Assembly: GCF_014644555.1 (NCBI RefSeq)
Contig: NZ_BMKX01000005.1
Coordinates: 205,680 to 269,679 of the forward strand
DNA length: 64,000 bases
Origin: Glutamicibacter ardleyensis
GTDB taxonomy: Bacteria; Actinomycetota; Actinomycetes; Actinomycetales; Micrococcaceae
Direction: 5' to 3'
Positions 37,755-48,170 of the stretch are shown here, one piece after another. The translations under genes were made by a program, and so were the position numbers. The notes beneath the pieces were generated by a model that saw only the letters and a list, made by a program, of their open reading frames with translations, had not been told where the DNA came from and did no database searches. The first letter of the stretch is position 1; every line of letters starts with the position of its first letter.

Positions 37755-38685
37755 TGGAACGGATGCTCCTAAGGTTGGTCAAGGCAAGTCCACGGGTGAT
37801 GACTTCGCCAAAGACGTCGTCGGCGTCGAGTCGGCGCATTTCTTCGGCCAGGCACTCGGCCACCGAACGCCGTGGCAGCGAGATTCGCTGGGGAGCTGAG
37901 CCAGGTAGGTACAGGTGAGCCACCGCACCGGAAGGACGCGAAAGTTCCACGTCCCCGGCCTCGCGGGTTAGTCGGACACTAGATAGACCACCGGTGGACT
38001 TATCCGCCGCGATGGTTACCGGAACCTCCAAGCACATAGTCAGCCAGGCTGCCAGCAGTGAGGTGGACGGTGAATTTTCTGAACCCTTCACGGTGATGCC
38101 GGTCAAGCCTTCGGTGCCGATCAAATCAATGATGCTGGCCAGCTGCGCGCGCCACAGGGTGATGCGTGTCCACGCAAGGTCGGTGTCTCCAGCCCGGTAG
38201 GTGCTGGCCCGTTGGAACAGCGCCTCGGTGGGGTCACTAGTCTCGTTGGAGTCCGTGATCCGTCGGTGTGCAAGTTTGCCCAGCGCGGTGTTATACGGAT
38301 CTGCTGGAACCCCATGTGGCCACCAGGCAACAATGGGGGCATCTGGCAGTAACAGGGCCGAGATCAACGCTTCATCCGCGACCATATTAGGGCCGTGCGT
38401 ACGCATCACGATGACTTCGGAAGCTCCGGCGTCTCCGCCGACGCGGATCTGCACGTCCAGGCGATTTTCGCCCTTTTCCGAACCGCGCACCACCACAATA
38501 ATTCGGCAGGGGTGCTCGCGGCTGGCCAAGTTGGCCGCCTCAATGGCATTCTCAGCGAAACCCTCACGAGTAATGACCACCAAGGTCAGTACCCGAGATA
38601 GCGCCACCACACCGTGGGTGCGGCGCGAGGAGATCAACTTCTTGGCCACCTTATTGGTGGTTGTATTGGGAAGATCAATCATCAT
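37744..38685 (-). CDS. opcA: Glucose-6-phosphate dehydrogenase assembly protein OpcA
   Basis: OpcA is needed for assembly or activity of glucose-6-phosphate dehydrogenase in Actinobacteria and cyanobacteria. The 313-residue protein has the typical start MMIDLPNTTTNKVAKKL, HPCRIIVVV near residue 80, and LLLPDAPIVAWWPHGVPADP near 130. The ATG 38685 overlaps the zwf stop as ATGA; a GTG four codons upstream is too close to GGAAGGA to be favoured. It lies between its partner zwf and pgl. Confidence 0.95.
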   Translation of the reverse strand: MMIDLPNTTTNKVAKKLISSRRTHGVVALSRVLTLVVITREGFAENAIEAANLASREHPCRIIVVVRGSEKGENRLDVQIRVGGDAGASEVIVMRTHGPNMVADEALISALLLPDAPIVAWWPHGVPADPYNTALGKLAHRRITDSNETSDPTEALFQRASTYRAGDTDLAWTRITLWRAQLASIIDLIGTEGLTGITVKGSENSPSTSLLAAWLTMCLEVPVTIAADKSTGGLSSVRLTREAGDVELSRPSGAVAHLYLPGSAPQRISLPRRSVAECLAEEMRRLDADDVFGEVITRGLALTNLRSIRSSDR

Positions 38686-40202
38686 GGTCGTCGCCACGTC
38701 CTTCCATCTTTAGCCATCAACTCATCCGCGCTGGCCGGACCCCACGAACCTGGCAGATAAGGATCTGGCTGTTCGGGTTGCGCGGCCCAATACTCTTCGA
38801 ATGGGTCAAGGATGCGCCAAGACTGCTCAACTTCTTCGTGGCGGGGGAACAACGGTGGTTCACCCAGTAGCACGTCGAGGATCAAACGCTCGTAGGCCTC
38901 GGGGGAAGACTCGGTGAACGCGTTACCGTAGCCGAAGTCCATGGTGACATCGCGGATCTCCATCTGGGTGCCGGGTACCTTGGAGGAGAAACGGATAGTT
39001 GCCCCCTCATCTGGCTGGACTCGGATGACAAACGCGTTCTGACCAAACTCGTCATCAGCGTGATCTGTGAACAGCAGGTTTGGTGCCCGCTTAAAGACCA
39101 CCGCAATCTCGGTGACTCGGCGGCCCAAACGTTTGCCTGCACGCAGGTAGAACGGGACACCATTCCAACGACGGGTATTGATGTTCAGCCGGACCGCAGC
39201 GTAGGTTTCGGTTTTGGAAAGCGGGTTAAAGCCTTCTTCATCCAGGAATCCGACTACTTCCTCGCCACCCTGCCAACCGGAGGTGTACTGGCCGCGAGCG
39301 CTTGCCTGCCCCAGATCCTCGGGTAGCTGAACAGCGGTGAGTACCTTTTCCTTCTCGCTGCGCAGATGATCCGCATTGAAGGAAATAGGTTCCTCCATGG
39401 CGGTCAGTGCGAGCAGCTGGAGCAGGTGGTTCTGGATGACATCGCGGGCTGCGCCCACACCGTCGTAGTAGCTTGCACGTCCACCGATGCCGATGTCCTC
39501 GGCCATGGTGATCTGCACGTGGTCCACGTACTTGTTGTTCCACAGTGGCTCAAACATCTGGTTGCCGAAGCGCAGTGCCAGTAGGTTCTGCACTGTTTCT
39601 TTGCCCAGGTAGTGGTCAATGCGGAAGACCGAATCGGCGGGGAATACCGATTCAACGATTTGGTTCAGTTCCCTGGCACTTTGTAGGTCATGGCCGAAAG
39701 GTTTCTCAATGACTACGCGTTCCCAACCCGGGTTCTCATCCTTGGCGAGTTTATGCTCGGAGAGCTTCTGGCAGACTACGTCGAACCAGCTCGGTGGGAT
39801 GGAAAGATAAAATGCGTGGTTTCGTCCGGTGGACCGGGACTCTGCCAGCTCGTCGAGGGTTTCGGCGAGCTTTTCATAGGCATTGTCATCATCAAAGGCG
39901 CCGGAAATGAAACGCATTCCAGCGGCCAGCTGGTCAAAGACCGTCTCGTTAAACGGGGTTCGCGCGCTGGCCAAGATCCATTCGCGAGCCTGATTGGCGA
40001 AGTCTTCTGCCGTCCAGTCGCGGCGGCCGAAGCCGACAATGGCAAAGTTTGGGGGTAGTAGGCCGCGGTTGGCCAGGTCATAGACCGCGGGCATAAGTTT
40101 TTTGCGGGCCAGGTCGCCGGTGATTCCGAAGAACACCAGCGCGCCCGGACCGGCGATGCGGTTAAGCCGCCGGTCGCGGGCGTCGCGAAGTGGATTACTC
40201 AT
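38682..40202 (-). CDS. zwf: Glucose-6-phosphate 1-dehydrogenase
   Basis: Catalyses the NADP+-linked first step of the oxidative pentose-phosphate pathway. The 506-residue enzyme has the coenzyme fingerprint VFFGITGDLARKKL (about residues 23-36), the EKPFGHD block (about 171-177), the active-site RIDHYLGKE (about 200-208) and DHVQITMAEDIG near 238. It starts 8 bases after pgi and is coupled to opcA. Confidence 0.97.
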   Translation of the reverse strand: MSNPLRDARDRRLNRIAGPGALVFFGITGDLARKKLMPAVYDLANRGLLPPNFAIVGFGRRDWTAEDFANQAREWILASARTPFNETVFDQLAAGMRFISGAFDDDNAYEKLAETLDELAESRSTGRNHAFYLSIPPSWFDVVCQKLSEHKLAKDENPGWERVVIEKPFGHDLQSARELNQIVESVFPADSVFRIDHYLGKETVQNLLALRFGNQMFEPLWNNKYVDHVQITMAEDIGIGGRASYYDGVGAARDVIQNHLLQLLALTAMEEPISFNADHLRSEKEKVLTAVQLPEDLGQASARGQYTSGWQGGEEVVGFLDEEGFNPLSKTETYAAVRLNINTRRWNGVPFYLRAGKRLGRRVTEIAVVFKRAPNLLFTDHADDEFGQNAFVIRVQPDEGATIRFSSKVPGTQMEIRDVTMDFGYGNAFTESSPEAYERLILDVLLGEPPLFPRHEEVEQSWRILDPFEEYWAAQPEQPDPYLPGSWGPASADELMAKDGRTWRRP

Positions 40203-40210
40203 ATTTTTTG

Positions 40211-41785
40211 TTAGCTCGCAGCCTCAAGCAGCGCCGCGATACCCGCGGCGCGGTCGGTTAGATTCACGCGCAGTACCGGACGGCCATGTTTTGCGTCCGA
40301 GAGCACCGCACCATCACCGGTCGCCTGAGCGGTAATTAAACCGCCAAAGCTGAAGGGACGGCCCGGGATCTCTAGATCCTGCTCGTGGTTTGCGGTGACC
40401 TGCAGGAAGACTCCCTGACGGGGGCCACCCTTATGGTACTGGCCGGTGGAGTGCAAGAACCGTGGACCCCAGCCGAAGGTCACCGGGCGTCCGGTGCGTT
40501 CGGCCAGTAGGTCGCGTAGCGCTTCTAGGCCAGCGTCCGCATGGCGGTCCAGATAAGCGTGGATGGATAGGTATCCGTCCTCACCCAACTGTGCAGTCAA
40601 CTCGTCCAAGGCGCCAGCTAGGTTAGTGGCTTGCGTGCCGAACAGTTCAACGCTGCCATCCACCGTGTCCGGGGAACCGGCGGTTGGAGCGTCCAACAGT
40701 GAACGAGCGGCAACCTTAGCTGCCTCCACATCTGGCTGGTCGAACGGGTTGATGCCCAGCAGGTAGCCGGCGACCGCAGTTGCATATTCGAAGATCATGA
40801 AGCTGGTACCCAGTGGCGCACTGATGTGAATCGCCGTGGCTGCTTCATCAACTTCTTCGGGCAACTGCTCGTGGAGGTAAAGCGGCAGGATGTCTGCTGC
40901 GATATTCTTCAGCTCCGGTGCGTTCGCGTCAGCGACCACTGGAAGAACACCCTTGCCGAGCTTGCCGGTGGATTCTGCGATGAGCTGTTCGGCCCAGTCG
41001 CCGAAGCCCGGAAGCGCGTCACCAATTTCTGCAATGACTAGCTTGTCGCGTCCTGCGGTCACCAGCGCTGCACCCAAGTGCAAGGCGATATTGTCTTCGT
41101 CGTCGCTGCTCAGCAGGTCGGAGATTAATCCGGCCTCCTCGATAAGCGCTTCAATATCTGCCCCGGCAAGACCGCTTGGTACTAGACCAAAAGCGGTGAG
41201 CGCCGAGTATCGTCCGCCAACGTTAGGGTCGGCATTGAAGATCGCGCGCACACCTTCCGGGTTATCCATGGGGGAGCTCGGATCGGTGACCAGCACTAGC
41301 CGCGTGGCAGGATCGATGCCTGCGGCTTCGAAAGCCGTGGTGAAGGCCCGACGCTGTGAATCAGTTTCCACGGTGGAACCCGACTTGGAGGCGACAACCA
41401 CTACGGTGCGCTCCAGATCGGTGTTCACGATGGTCGAAACCATTTGTGGGTCGGTCGTGTCGCAGATGACCAGGTCTACCTCGTCATGCGCGGCAATCAC
41501 CTCGGGTGCTAGCGAGGAGCCACCCATACCGCACAAGGCGATCCGAGTAAGACCTTCAGCCAGCAACTGCTCGCGCAGCTCCAAGATTTGTGGAAGCAAC
41601 TTTTCGGCCGCTTCGAAGGGCTGTGCCCAGCCCAAACGGATTGACGCCTCAGACTTTGCTGATGCACCCCACACGGTTGGGTCCTGATTGGCGATACGGC
41701 TGCCAATCCGGGCTTCGATCAGCTTCGGCAGAAGCTGGTCAACCGACGCGAGGGCCTCCCCGGAAGTTACCAGGCCCAATTCCAT
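40211..41785 (-). CDS. pgi: Glucose-6-phosphate isomerase
   Basis: Interconverts glucose 6-phosphate and fructose 6-phosphate. At 524 residues it belongs to the form found with tal in actinobacterial pentose-phosphate operons. Visible motifs are CGMGGSSLAPEV (about residues 84-95), VVVASKSGSTVET (about 128-140, the SIS sugar-phosphate loop), and DPNVGGRYSALTAFGLVPSGL (about 185-205). Its ATG directly abuts the tal stop (41785/41786), and AAAGAGG in the end of tal serves as ribosome-binding site. Confidence 0.93.
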   Translation of the reverse strand: MELGLVTSGEALASVDQLLPKLIEARIGSRIANQDPTVWGASAKSEASIRLGWAQPFEAAEKLLPQILELREQLLAEGLTRIALCGMGGSSLAPEVIAAHDEVDLVICDTTDPQMVSTIVNTDLERTVVVVASKSGSTVETDSQRRAFTTAFEAAGIDPATRLVLVTDPSSPMDNPEGVRAIFNADPNVGGRYSALTAFGLVPSGLAGADIEALIEEAGLISDLLSSDDEDNIALHLGAALVTAGRDKLVIAEIGDALPGFGDWAEQLIAESTGKLGKGVLPVVADANAPELKNIAADILPLYLHEQLPEEVDEAATAIHISAPLGTSFMIFEYATAVAGYLLGINPFDQPDVEAAKVAARSLLDAPTAGSPDTVDGSVELFGTQATNLAGALDELTAQLGEDGYLSIHAYLDRHADAGLEALRDLLAERTGRPVTFGWGPRFLHSTGQYHKGGPRQGVFLQVTANHEQDLEIPGRPFSFGGLITAQATGDGAVLSDAKHGRPVLRVNLTDRAAGIAALLEAAS

Positions 41786-42889
41786 TTACTTGGCCTCTTT
41801 CAAGGCCACCGACATGTCTTCCAACAGTTCGTTCCACGCGACGTCAAACTTCTCAACGCCCTCGACCTCAAGCAGAGACACAATCTCGCTGTAGTCGATG
41901 CCCTGGGCTGCCAGTGCGTCCAGCACGCCGTTAGCCTGGGCGTAGCTGCCCGAAACCACGTTGCCGCGAATCTCAGCCTCGGCCGCGGTAGCGTCCAAGG
42001 TCTTCTCCGGCATGGTGTTCACGGTCTGCGGTGCCACAAGTTCGGTGACATACAGGGTGGACGGGTAGGCAGGATCCTTCACGCCGGTCGAGGCCCACAG
42101 TGGGCGCTGGACGTTGGCGCCGGAGGCAGCCAGTGCCTCGAAGCGTGCGGAAGCGAAGGATTCTTCGAAGACCTGGTAAGCCAAACGGGCGTTAGCCACA
42201 CCGGCCTGGCCGCGAAGGGCCAAGGCTGCTTCGGTGCCAATCGCATTCAGACGCTTGTCGATTTCGGAATCCACGCGGGACACGAAGAAGGAAGCAACCG
42301 AGTGAATCTTGGACAAGTCAAGGCCCTTAGCCTTGGCCTTCTCCAGGCCGATCAGGTACGCGTTGATGACCTCGCGGTAGCGTTCCAGCGAGAAGATCAG
42401 GGTGACGTTGACGCTGATGCCCTCGGCGATGGTTTCGGTGATTGCTTCGAGACCGGCCAGTGTTGCTGGGATCTTGATCAGTACGTTTTCACGGTCTACA
42501 CGCTGGTACAGGGCCTTGGCCTGGATGATGGTCTGTGCGGTGTCGTGGGCCAGACGAGGGTCAACCTCGATGGAGACACGGCCGTCAAAACCGTTGCTGG
42601 AATCGAAGATCGGACGGAACAGGTCGCACGCTGCGGCCACGTCGTCACTGGTGATCTCGGTGATCGCGTCCTCGACGGACTTGTGACGCTGCTCGGCGAT
42701 AGCTTCGCCGTACACGGTCGCGTTGGACAGCGCCGCGGCAAAGATGGACGGGTTGGTGGTGACACCAACTACGTTCTTCTCTTCAATGAGCTTGGCTAGC
42801 GAGCCGCTGGTCAAGCGTTCGCGGGAAAGGTCGTCGAGCCAGATGGATACGCCGGCGTCGGACAGGGCCTGGGTGTTTGGGTTAGACAT
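41786..42889 (-). CDS. tal: Transaldolase
   Basis: Transfers a three-carbon unit between sugar phosphates in the non-oxidative pentose-phosphate branch. The 367-residue protein starts [26 protein letters not shown]. It carries TTNPSIF (about residues 44-50), the active-site Lys block [16 protein letters not shown] (about 133-148) and [16 protein letters not shown] near 200. I choose ATG 42889, because AAGGA overlapping the tkt stop region serves it; the longer upstream frame lies inside tkt. It is followed directly by pgi. Confidence 0.95.
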   Translation of the reverse strand: MSNPNTQALSDAGVSIWLDDLSRERLTSGSLAKLIEEKNVVGVTTNPSIFAAALSNATVYGEAIAEQRHKSVEDAITEITSDDVAAACDLFRPIFDSSNGFDGRVSIEVDPRLAHDTAQTIIQAKALYQRVDRENVLIKIPATLAGLEAITETIAEGISVNVTLIFSLERYREVINAYLIGLEKAKAKGLDLSKIHSVASFFVSRVDSEIDKRLNAIGTEAALALRGQAGVANARLAYQVFEESFASARFEALAASGANVQRPLWASTGVKDPAYPSTLYVTELVAPQTVNTMPEKTLDATAAEAEIRGNVVSGSYAQANGVLDALAAQGIDYSEIVSLLEVEGVEKFDVAWNELLEDMSVALKEAK

Positions 42890-42905
42890 ATTGTGTACCA
42901 GTTCC

Positions 42906-45008
42906 TTACTTAACAACTTTTTGGGCGGCTGCGACAACTGCTTCGGTAGTGATACCGAATTCGCTGTAGAGCTTCTTGTAATCTGCGGAGGCACCAAAGT
43001 GATCCAGCGAGATGATCTCGCCTGCGGAACCAACTAGTTCACGCCATCCCTGAGCGACTCCGGCTTCCACCGAGACGCGGGCGGTGATGGCTTCCGGAAG
43101 AACTTCTTCACGGTAGGCGGCGTCCTGCTTGGCGAACCATTCGAAACTTGGCAGTGAAACCACGCGGGCTGCAATACCCTTGGTTGCCAGTTCTTCGCGG
43201 GCTTCAACGGCCAACTCAACCTCGGAGCCGGTGGCCAGCAAGATGACATCTGGGGTGACTTCTGTGCCGTCGAGGACAGCTTCGGCCAGAATGTAACCAC
43301 CCTTCAAGGTGCCCTCGGCGCCGCGGAAACCGGCGGCCGAACGGTCGTAGATTGGCAGGTTCTGACGTGAAAGCACGATGCCCGATGGGGTGTCGGTCAG
43401 TTCCAGCATTCCGCGCCATGCGTAGGCAACCTCGTTGGCGTCCGCTGGGCGGACGACGTCGAAGTTCGGGATGATGCGCAACGATGCCAGCTGTTCTACT
43501 GGCTGGTGGGTTGGGCCGTCTTCGCCCAGTCCAATGGAGTCGTGGGTCCACACGAAGATCGATGGAACACCCATCAGCGCTGCCAAGCGGATAGCCGGGC
43601 GCTGGTAGTCCGAGAAGATCAGGAAGGTGCCGGAGAATGCGCGAGTCGGCGAGGACAGCACGATGCCGTTCACGATCGAAGCAGCAGCGTGCTCACGGAT
43701 ACCGAAGTGTAGGACGCGGCCGTATGGGCTGGTATCCCACGAGTCCGTGGAGCGACGCTCTGGAGCGAAGGACTTCGCGGTATCGATGGTGGTGTTGTTT
43801 GAGCCTGCCAGGTCGGCCGAGCCGCCCCATAGTTCTGGCAACTCGTCGGCAATGGCGTTGATGACCTTGCCTGAAGCCGCGCGGGTAGCCATCGTGGAAC
43901 CTGGTTCGAAGGTTGGGATCTTTTCGGTCCAGCCCTCGGGCAGTTCGCCAGCCTGCAGACGCTCAAGTAGAGCAGCCTCTTCAGGGTTGGCGCTCTTCCA
44001 GGCGTTGAAGGTTTCATTCCACGACTCGTGCAGTGCCGCGCCACGGGTAACAACCTCGCGGGCGTGAGCCAACACTTCGTCTTCGATATGGAATGACTGT
44101 TCTGGGTCAAAGCCTAGAACCTTCTTGAGCCCTGCAACTTCTTCAGTACCAAGCTTTGAACCGTGAATGCCGCCGGTGTTCTGCTTGGTTGGTGAAGGCC
44201 AACCGATAATGGTGCGCAGAGCGATGATCGAGGGACGCGAGGTCTCTGCCTTGGCGGCACGGATCGCTGCGTCTAGGGCTGCCATATCTTCGACGTACTC
44301 GCCGGTGACGGTCCAGTCCACACGCTGGGTGTGCCAGTTGTAGGCGTCGTAGCGACCCAGAACATCTTCGGTGAACGCGATGTCGGTGTCGTTCTCGATA
44401 GAAATTTTGTTGTCATCGTAAATTACGACGAGGTTGCCAAGTTCCTGGTGACCTGCCAACGAAGATGCCTCCGAGGTGACACCTTCCTGCAGATCGCCAT
44501 CGGATGCAATTACGTAAACCGTGTGATCAAACGGGCTGGTGCCAGCTTCTGCGGCAGGATCCAGCAGGCCGCGCATGCGACGCTGTGAGTAGGCGAAGCC
44601 AACGGCTGAGGCAAGACCCTGGCCCAATGGGCCGGTGGTGATTTCCACGCCGGCGGTGTGACCGACCTCTGGGTGACCCGGGGTCTTAGCGCCCCAGGTG
44701 CGTAGCGCCTCAATATCTTCCATCTCTAGGCCGTAGCCGGAAAGGAAGAGCTGTAGGTACAAGGTCAGCGAAGTATGACCGGGGGAGAGCACGAAGCGGT
44801 CGCGACCGATCCAGTTCGGATCCTTCGGGTCGTGACGGAGGTGCTTCTGGAAGATTAGATATGCTGCCGGAGCCAAGCTCATGGCGGTACCTGGATGGCC
44901 GTTGCCAACTTTTTCTACGGCGTCGGCTGCCAAGACACGGGTGGTGTCGATGGCCTTACGATCCAACTCGGTAAGTGAGAACTCTTCTACTAAGGATTCA
45001 GTCGCCAC
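42906..45008 (-). CDS. tkt: Transketolase
   Basis: A thiamine-diphosphate enzyme moving two-carbon units in the pentose-phosphate pathway. The 700-residue protein has [12 protein letters not shown] (about residues 37-48), the ThDP/Mg motif [36 protein letters not shown] (about 168-202), and the second signature [17 protein letters not shown] (about 497-513). GTG 45008 has GGAAGG about 8 bases upstream. It is the first gene of tkt-tal-pgi-zwf-opcA-pgl and is divergent from ctaB. Confidence 0.97.
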   Translation of the reverse strand: MATESLVEEFSLTELDRKAIDTTRVLAADAVEKVGNGHPGTAMSLAPAAYLIFQKHLRHDPKDPNWIGRDRFVLSPGHTSLTLYLQLFLSGYGLEMEDIEALRTWGAKTPGHPEVGHTAGVEITTGPLGQGLASAVGFAYSQRRMRGLLDPAAEAGTSPFDHTVYVIASDGDLQEGVTSEASSLAGHQELGNLVVIYDDNKISIENDTDIAFTEDVLGRYDAYNWHTQRVDWTVTGEYVEDMAALDAAIRAAKAETSRPSIIALRTIIGWPSPTKQNTGGIHGSKLGTEEVAGLKKVLGFDPEQSFHIEDEVLAHAREVVTRGAALHESWNETFNAWKSANPEEAALLERLQAGELPEGWTEKIPTFEPGSTMATRAASGKVINAIADELPELWGGSADLAGSNNTTIDTAKSFAPERRSTDSWDTSPYGRVLHFGIREHAAASIVNGIVLSSPTRAFSGTFLIFSDYQRPAIRLAALMGVPSIFVWTHDSIGLGEDGPTHQPVEQLASLRIIPNFDVVRPADANEVAYAWRGMLELTDTPSGIVLSRQNLPIYDRSAAGFRGAEGTLKGGYILAEAVLDGTEVTPDVILLATGSEVELAVEAREELATKGIAARVVSLPSFEWFAKQDAAYREEVLPEAITARVSVEAGVAQGWRELVGSAGEIISLDHFGASADYKKLYSEFGITTEAVVAAAQKVVK

Positions 45009-45651
45009 TGCGGCGTTCCTTCCATTGAGGCTTGGACGGGGATAATCCCGCTGACACGCAATACGCCGTCGACCCTCCTACCCGAAGTCGAGCTTATTTG
45101 GGGTATTTGGTGGCGACGGCGCGATTACTGTCCACTCTATCGCGAATCGGGCATTGTCTGTATGGCTTGAACAAACATGACACGCAGAATTTGAATCTAT
45201 CTTTGACCCCTCGAACATCGCGGAGCGCAGAAACCTGGTGTCCTAACTCGAACCTTGAGCCCGCCACGGCAGTAGTAATTTCGACCGAGAGTTGAGAAAA
45301 GCCCGCCACAGAGGTGTTGCGTCATGCTAAATGGAGGTTGGAGAGTCGGTTATGGAACCGCCAAACGCCATCAGCCTACAAATTGTAAACTTTGTTGAAG
45401 GTCAGATAACAAATCTATAAGCATGTGATTAGCGTGCAGTGACTGCGGAACTGAAAACCCAGTGGCCCGGTGAAAGTCACCCTGTATACACCTGAGTATT
45501 GGGAAGTCAGTGACTGCGCGTTGATGTATAAGATGACTGGAATCACGCCGATATTCGGCAATACTTCCTCAAGGCAACTACCGCCCGACTTCTATTCGTC
45601 GTAGAATAAAAGATGTCTGTCTTGTACCCGTGTAGAACTGAGTGCGTTTAA
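45009..45651. other. Divergent tkt-ctaB intergenic region
   Basis: This 643-base region has no gene. It must hold the promoters of both operons. An 11-base direct repeat CAGTGACTGCG occurs at 45437-45447 and 45508-45518; the first copy lies inside the odd palindrome GCAGT-N-ACTGC. TAGAAT near 45603 could be a -10 box for ctaB. Confidence 0.5.
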
Positions 45652-46629
45652 TTGAAGACTCTTAATGTCACCGGAACGTCAGTGCCGCGCTCGTCGCGTC
45701 AACCTGATGAAAGCACCGGGGATTTTGTCAAGCGTAAGGCCGGTTCCTATGTGGCGTTGACTAAGCCTCGCGTCATAGAGCTGCTCCTGGTGACCACCCT
45801 GCCCACGATGATTTTCGCGCAGCGCGGTTTCCCCGATGTCTGGCTGATGATCGCAACCCTTGTAGGTGGCGCAATGTCCGCAGGTGCGGCAGGATCGTTT
45901 AACTGTTATCTGGATCGCGACATGGACAAGCTGATGAAGCGGACCAAGGGTCGCCCGTTGGTTACCGGTGATGTCACCCCTCGCGAAGCATTAATCTTCT
46001 CTTGGGTATTGGCAATTGCTTCACTCGCGGTGTTCTGGTTCGGCACCAACCCGCTCACCACTGCACTTGGTCTTGCCGCGATTCTTCTATACGTGGTTCT
46101 TTACACGATGATTCTTAAGCGTCGCACCTCGCAGAATATCGTCTGGGGCGGAATTGCAGGCTGCATGCCAGTGCTGATCGCCTGGGCAGCTGTGACCGAA
46201 ACCGTCGAGTGGCCGGCGATCATCTTGTTCCTGGTGATCTTCCTCTGGACTCCGCCACACTATTGGCCATTGTCAATGAAGTACGCCGATGACTACAACG
46301 CTGCTTCGGTGCCAATGCTTGGTGCTATCGCCAATGCACGTCGAGTCTCGGTTCAGGTTGTACTCTACGCATGGGCCACGGTCGTTTGTTCGTTGCTCTT
46401 GCTTCCTATGGGCTATGCAGGCATCGTCTACACTGCGGTTGCCGGCGGGGCGGGCATTTGGTTCGTTTATGAATCGCACGTTCTTTACCGCGAGACCCAG
46501 CGTGACCATAGTCCTGCTGAGATGAACCGTAAGGCCATGAAGGTCTTCCATATCTCGATTACCTACTTGTCACTGGTCTTCGTGGCTCTGGCATTCGACC
46601 CATTCGTGGGCAGTCCGCTGTTTGGCTAA
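45652..46629 (+). CDS. ctaB: Protoheme IX farnesyltransferase (heme O synthase)
   Basis: Farnesylates protoheme to heme O for cytochrome oxidase, in the membrane. The 325-residue UbiA-type prenyltransferase has about nine membrane segments, the first Asp-rich block [20 protein letters not shown] (about residues 84-103), and the second polar region [19 protein letters not shown] near 198. The start is uncertain: TTG 45652 lacks a clear ribosome-binding site, and the family core begins near residue 30 ([20 protein letters not shown]). ctaA lies 1.5 kb away on the other strand. Confidence 0.95.
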   Translation: MKTLNVTGTSVPRSSRQPDESTGDFVKRKAGSYVALTKPRVIELLLVTTLPTMIFAQRGFPDVWLMIATLVGGAMSAGAAGSFNCYLDRDMDKLMKRTKGRPLVTGDVTPREALIFSWVLAIASLAVFWFGTNPLTTALGLAAILLYVVLYTMILKRRTSQNIVWGGIAGCMPVLIAWAAVTETVEWPAIILFLVIFLWTPPHYWPLSMKYADDYNAASVPMLGAIANARRVSVQVVLYAWATVVCSLLLLPMGYAGIVYTAVAGGAGIWFVYESHVLYRETQRDHSPAEMNRKAMKVFHISITYLSLVFVALAFDPFVGSPLFG

Positions 46630-46642
46630 AAGTCCTGAATAG

Positions 46643-46675
46643 ATCCCCGTTTCCGTTGCCGGAAGCGGGGATTTT
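46643..46675 (+). terminator. Rho-independent terminator after ctaB
   Basis: A 12-base stem (46643-46654 with 46661-46672; one G-U pair) with a 6-base loop, followed by a short T run. It lies 13 bases after the ctaB stop. Confidence 0.85.
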
Positions 46676-46766
46676 CCATTTGCCCTGGTTACTGTCTGGA
46701 AAATCGGCGTAGTGGCAACGGACGTGGCGCTGATGAGTTGGTAAAGAATAGCTAACGTTTAGCTCT

Positions 46767-46793
46767 CTTGCTATACAAGACTTGTTACGCAAG
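46767..46793 (+). promoter_or_regulatory. Candidate PadR operator
   Basis: A 27-base imperfect dyad, each arm of the form CTTGC-N3-ACAAG, with 10 of 13 positions symmetrical around a central A. It ends 13 bases before the padR start, the place expected for autoregulation. Confidence 0.55.
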
Positions 46794-46806
46794 GTAAGTT
46801 CGATGT

Positions 46807-47148
46807 ATGAATCTCAACGCGGAAAAGATCGCCACGAACCTGCGCAAGGGAGTGCTTGAATACTGCGTTCTTGCGTTGTTGTCGGAGCGGGATATGTATG
46901 GGCTTGAGATTGCGAATCAGCTCGTTGAGTTGGAACTGACAGCCAGCGAGGGGAGCCTTTACCCCCTGCTAGCCAGAATGAAAGACGCGGGAAGTGTTGC
47001 GACGCGCTGGGAACAAGTCGACGGTTCACGCTCTCGCAAGTATTACGCAATTACCGGCAACGGTAGGCAATCACTAGAACTCTTTGGCTCGGTCTGGGGT
47101 CAGCTGAGTTATCAGGTGGACGGTTTATTAGGAGGACATCATGTTTAG
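46807..47148 (+). CDS. PadR family transcriptional regulator
   Basis: A 113-residue PadR-type winged-helix regulator: LRKGVLEYCVLALLSERDMYGLEIANQL (about residues 13-40), ASEGSLYPLLARMKDAG (about 46-62, recognition helix) and SRSRKYYAITGNGRQSL (about 74-90). The single C-terminal helix marks the short PadR-s2 type. The gene overlaps the following HAAS membrane protein by 8 bases, a pairing seen repeatedly in Gram-positive bacteria, where the membrane protein is thought to modulate a response controlled by PadR. Confidence 0.92.
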   Translation: MNLNAEKIATNLRKGVLEYCVLALLSERDMYGLEIANQLVELELTASEGSLYPLLARMKDAGSVATRWEQVDGSRSRKYYAITGNGRQSLELFGSVWGQLSYQVDGLLGGHHV

Positions 47149-48094
47149 TACCAAGCCGGATGTGACTGCCAAGCGCTATGTACGTCAACTTAGCGGATAC
47201 TTGGCGGACCTGCCTGAAGCTCAGCGACGAGTCATTCTCCAAGACATCTCCGAGCATATCGAGGAGTCAAGACTGAGTGGCCGTACCGAATCGGAAGTCA
47301 TCAGTGCCTTGGGGGAGCCCAGAGAAGTGGCCAAGGCATCTCGCAGTGAGCTGGGGGTCCCCGAACCGCGTGGAACGGGTCCCTGGCCGGTAGGGAATAC
47401 TCTCATTGGCGTTGCTATCGCACTGGCAACTTTTACCGCGGCGATTGTAAGTTTCTTTCTTCGTAACGCGGAGGGCCAGCATCCGGACTACACGAGTTCA
47501 ACCGAACGTTCGCTAACAGCGCTTGTGGAACTTTATGGGCCCGGAATAGCGGTGCTCACACTGGTGCCGGCTGCTCTGCTAGCGGTGCTCTTACTGGTGC
47601 CATTGAGGATGCGTCGCTGGGCAACATTGATCTGCGCCGTGGCAGCTTCCGCATTAGTTGTTTCTGATCCAATTGACGCTGGACTGTTCTATGCTCCGAT
47701 GGCAATCGTAATTTGGTTGGCCACGATGCTGCCCTTTGCTAAATCTTTGCAGGCGGGGAGAAGAGAATCGCTTGTCCTGCGAATTATCGGTGTGCTGATT
47801 ATGCTTCTTCCCGTTGTGCTCGTCGCAAGTGGGGTCGAACGCGGCAATATTGGAGTTTTCATGCTTCCCGCGCTGATCTGGGCCGTTGCTTGCTTGGCGA
47901 TAGCAGTCGGGATCATACTCAATTTGCGTATCTCTTACTGGGCCGTGTTGGCATACGGAGTGTTGGCCCTGATCGTCGCGGTATTCGATAGTGGAATGCT
48001 CGTGGGGGCGATCTGGCTGTTTGGCGGGATTGTTTTGTCTTTCGGAATTTATGGGCTGCTGCGACTGCGCCCTAGAGCAGGCATCACCCGCTAG
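47141..48094 (+). CDS. HAAS-domain (DUF1700-like) membrane protein
   Basis: A 317-residue protein with an N-terminal helical HAAS-type domain (VRQLSGYLADLPEAQRRVILQDISEHIEE, about residues 12-40, continuing to ISALGEPREVAKASR near 65), then about eight membrane segments to the C-terminus. HAAS proteins typically follow PadR genes, as here, and are thought to take part in membrane signalling. Nothing in the sequence identifies the ligand. It ends at a bidirectional terminator shared with ctaA. Confidence 0.82.
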   Translation: MFSTKPDVTAKRYVRQLSGYLADLPEAQRRVILQDISEHIEESRLSGRTESEVISALGEPREVAKASRSELGVPEPRGTGPWPVGNTLIGVAIALATFTAAIVSFFLRNAEGQHPDYTSSTERSLTALVELYGPGIAVLTLVPAALLAVLLLVPLRMRRWATLICAVAASALVVSDPIDAGLFYAPMAIVIWLATMLPFAKSLQAGRRESLVLRIIGVLIMLLPVVLVASGVERGNIGVFMLPALIWAVACLAIAVGIILNLRISYWAVLAYGVLALIVAVFDSGMLVGAIWLFGGIVLSFGIYGLLRLRPRAGITR

Positions 48095-48121
48095 AACGAC
48101 CACAGCGGCAGGGCAAAGCAA

Positions 48122-48154
48122 AAGCGGCTGGATCCCCCGGGGATCCAGCCGCTT
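48122..48154. terminator. Bidirectional terminator between HAAS gene and ctaA
   Basis: A perfect inverted repeat with arms of about 15 bases (AAGCGGCTGGATCC...GGATCCAGCCGCTT) and a minimal loop, centred between convergent genes. Only weak T tracts flank it. Confidence 0.8.
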
Positions 48155-48170
48155 GAGTCTTAGATAGCGT

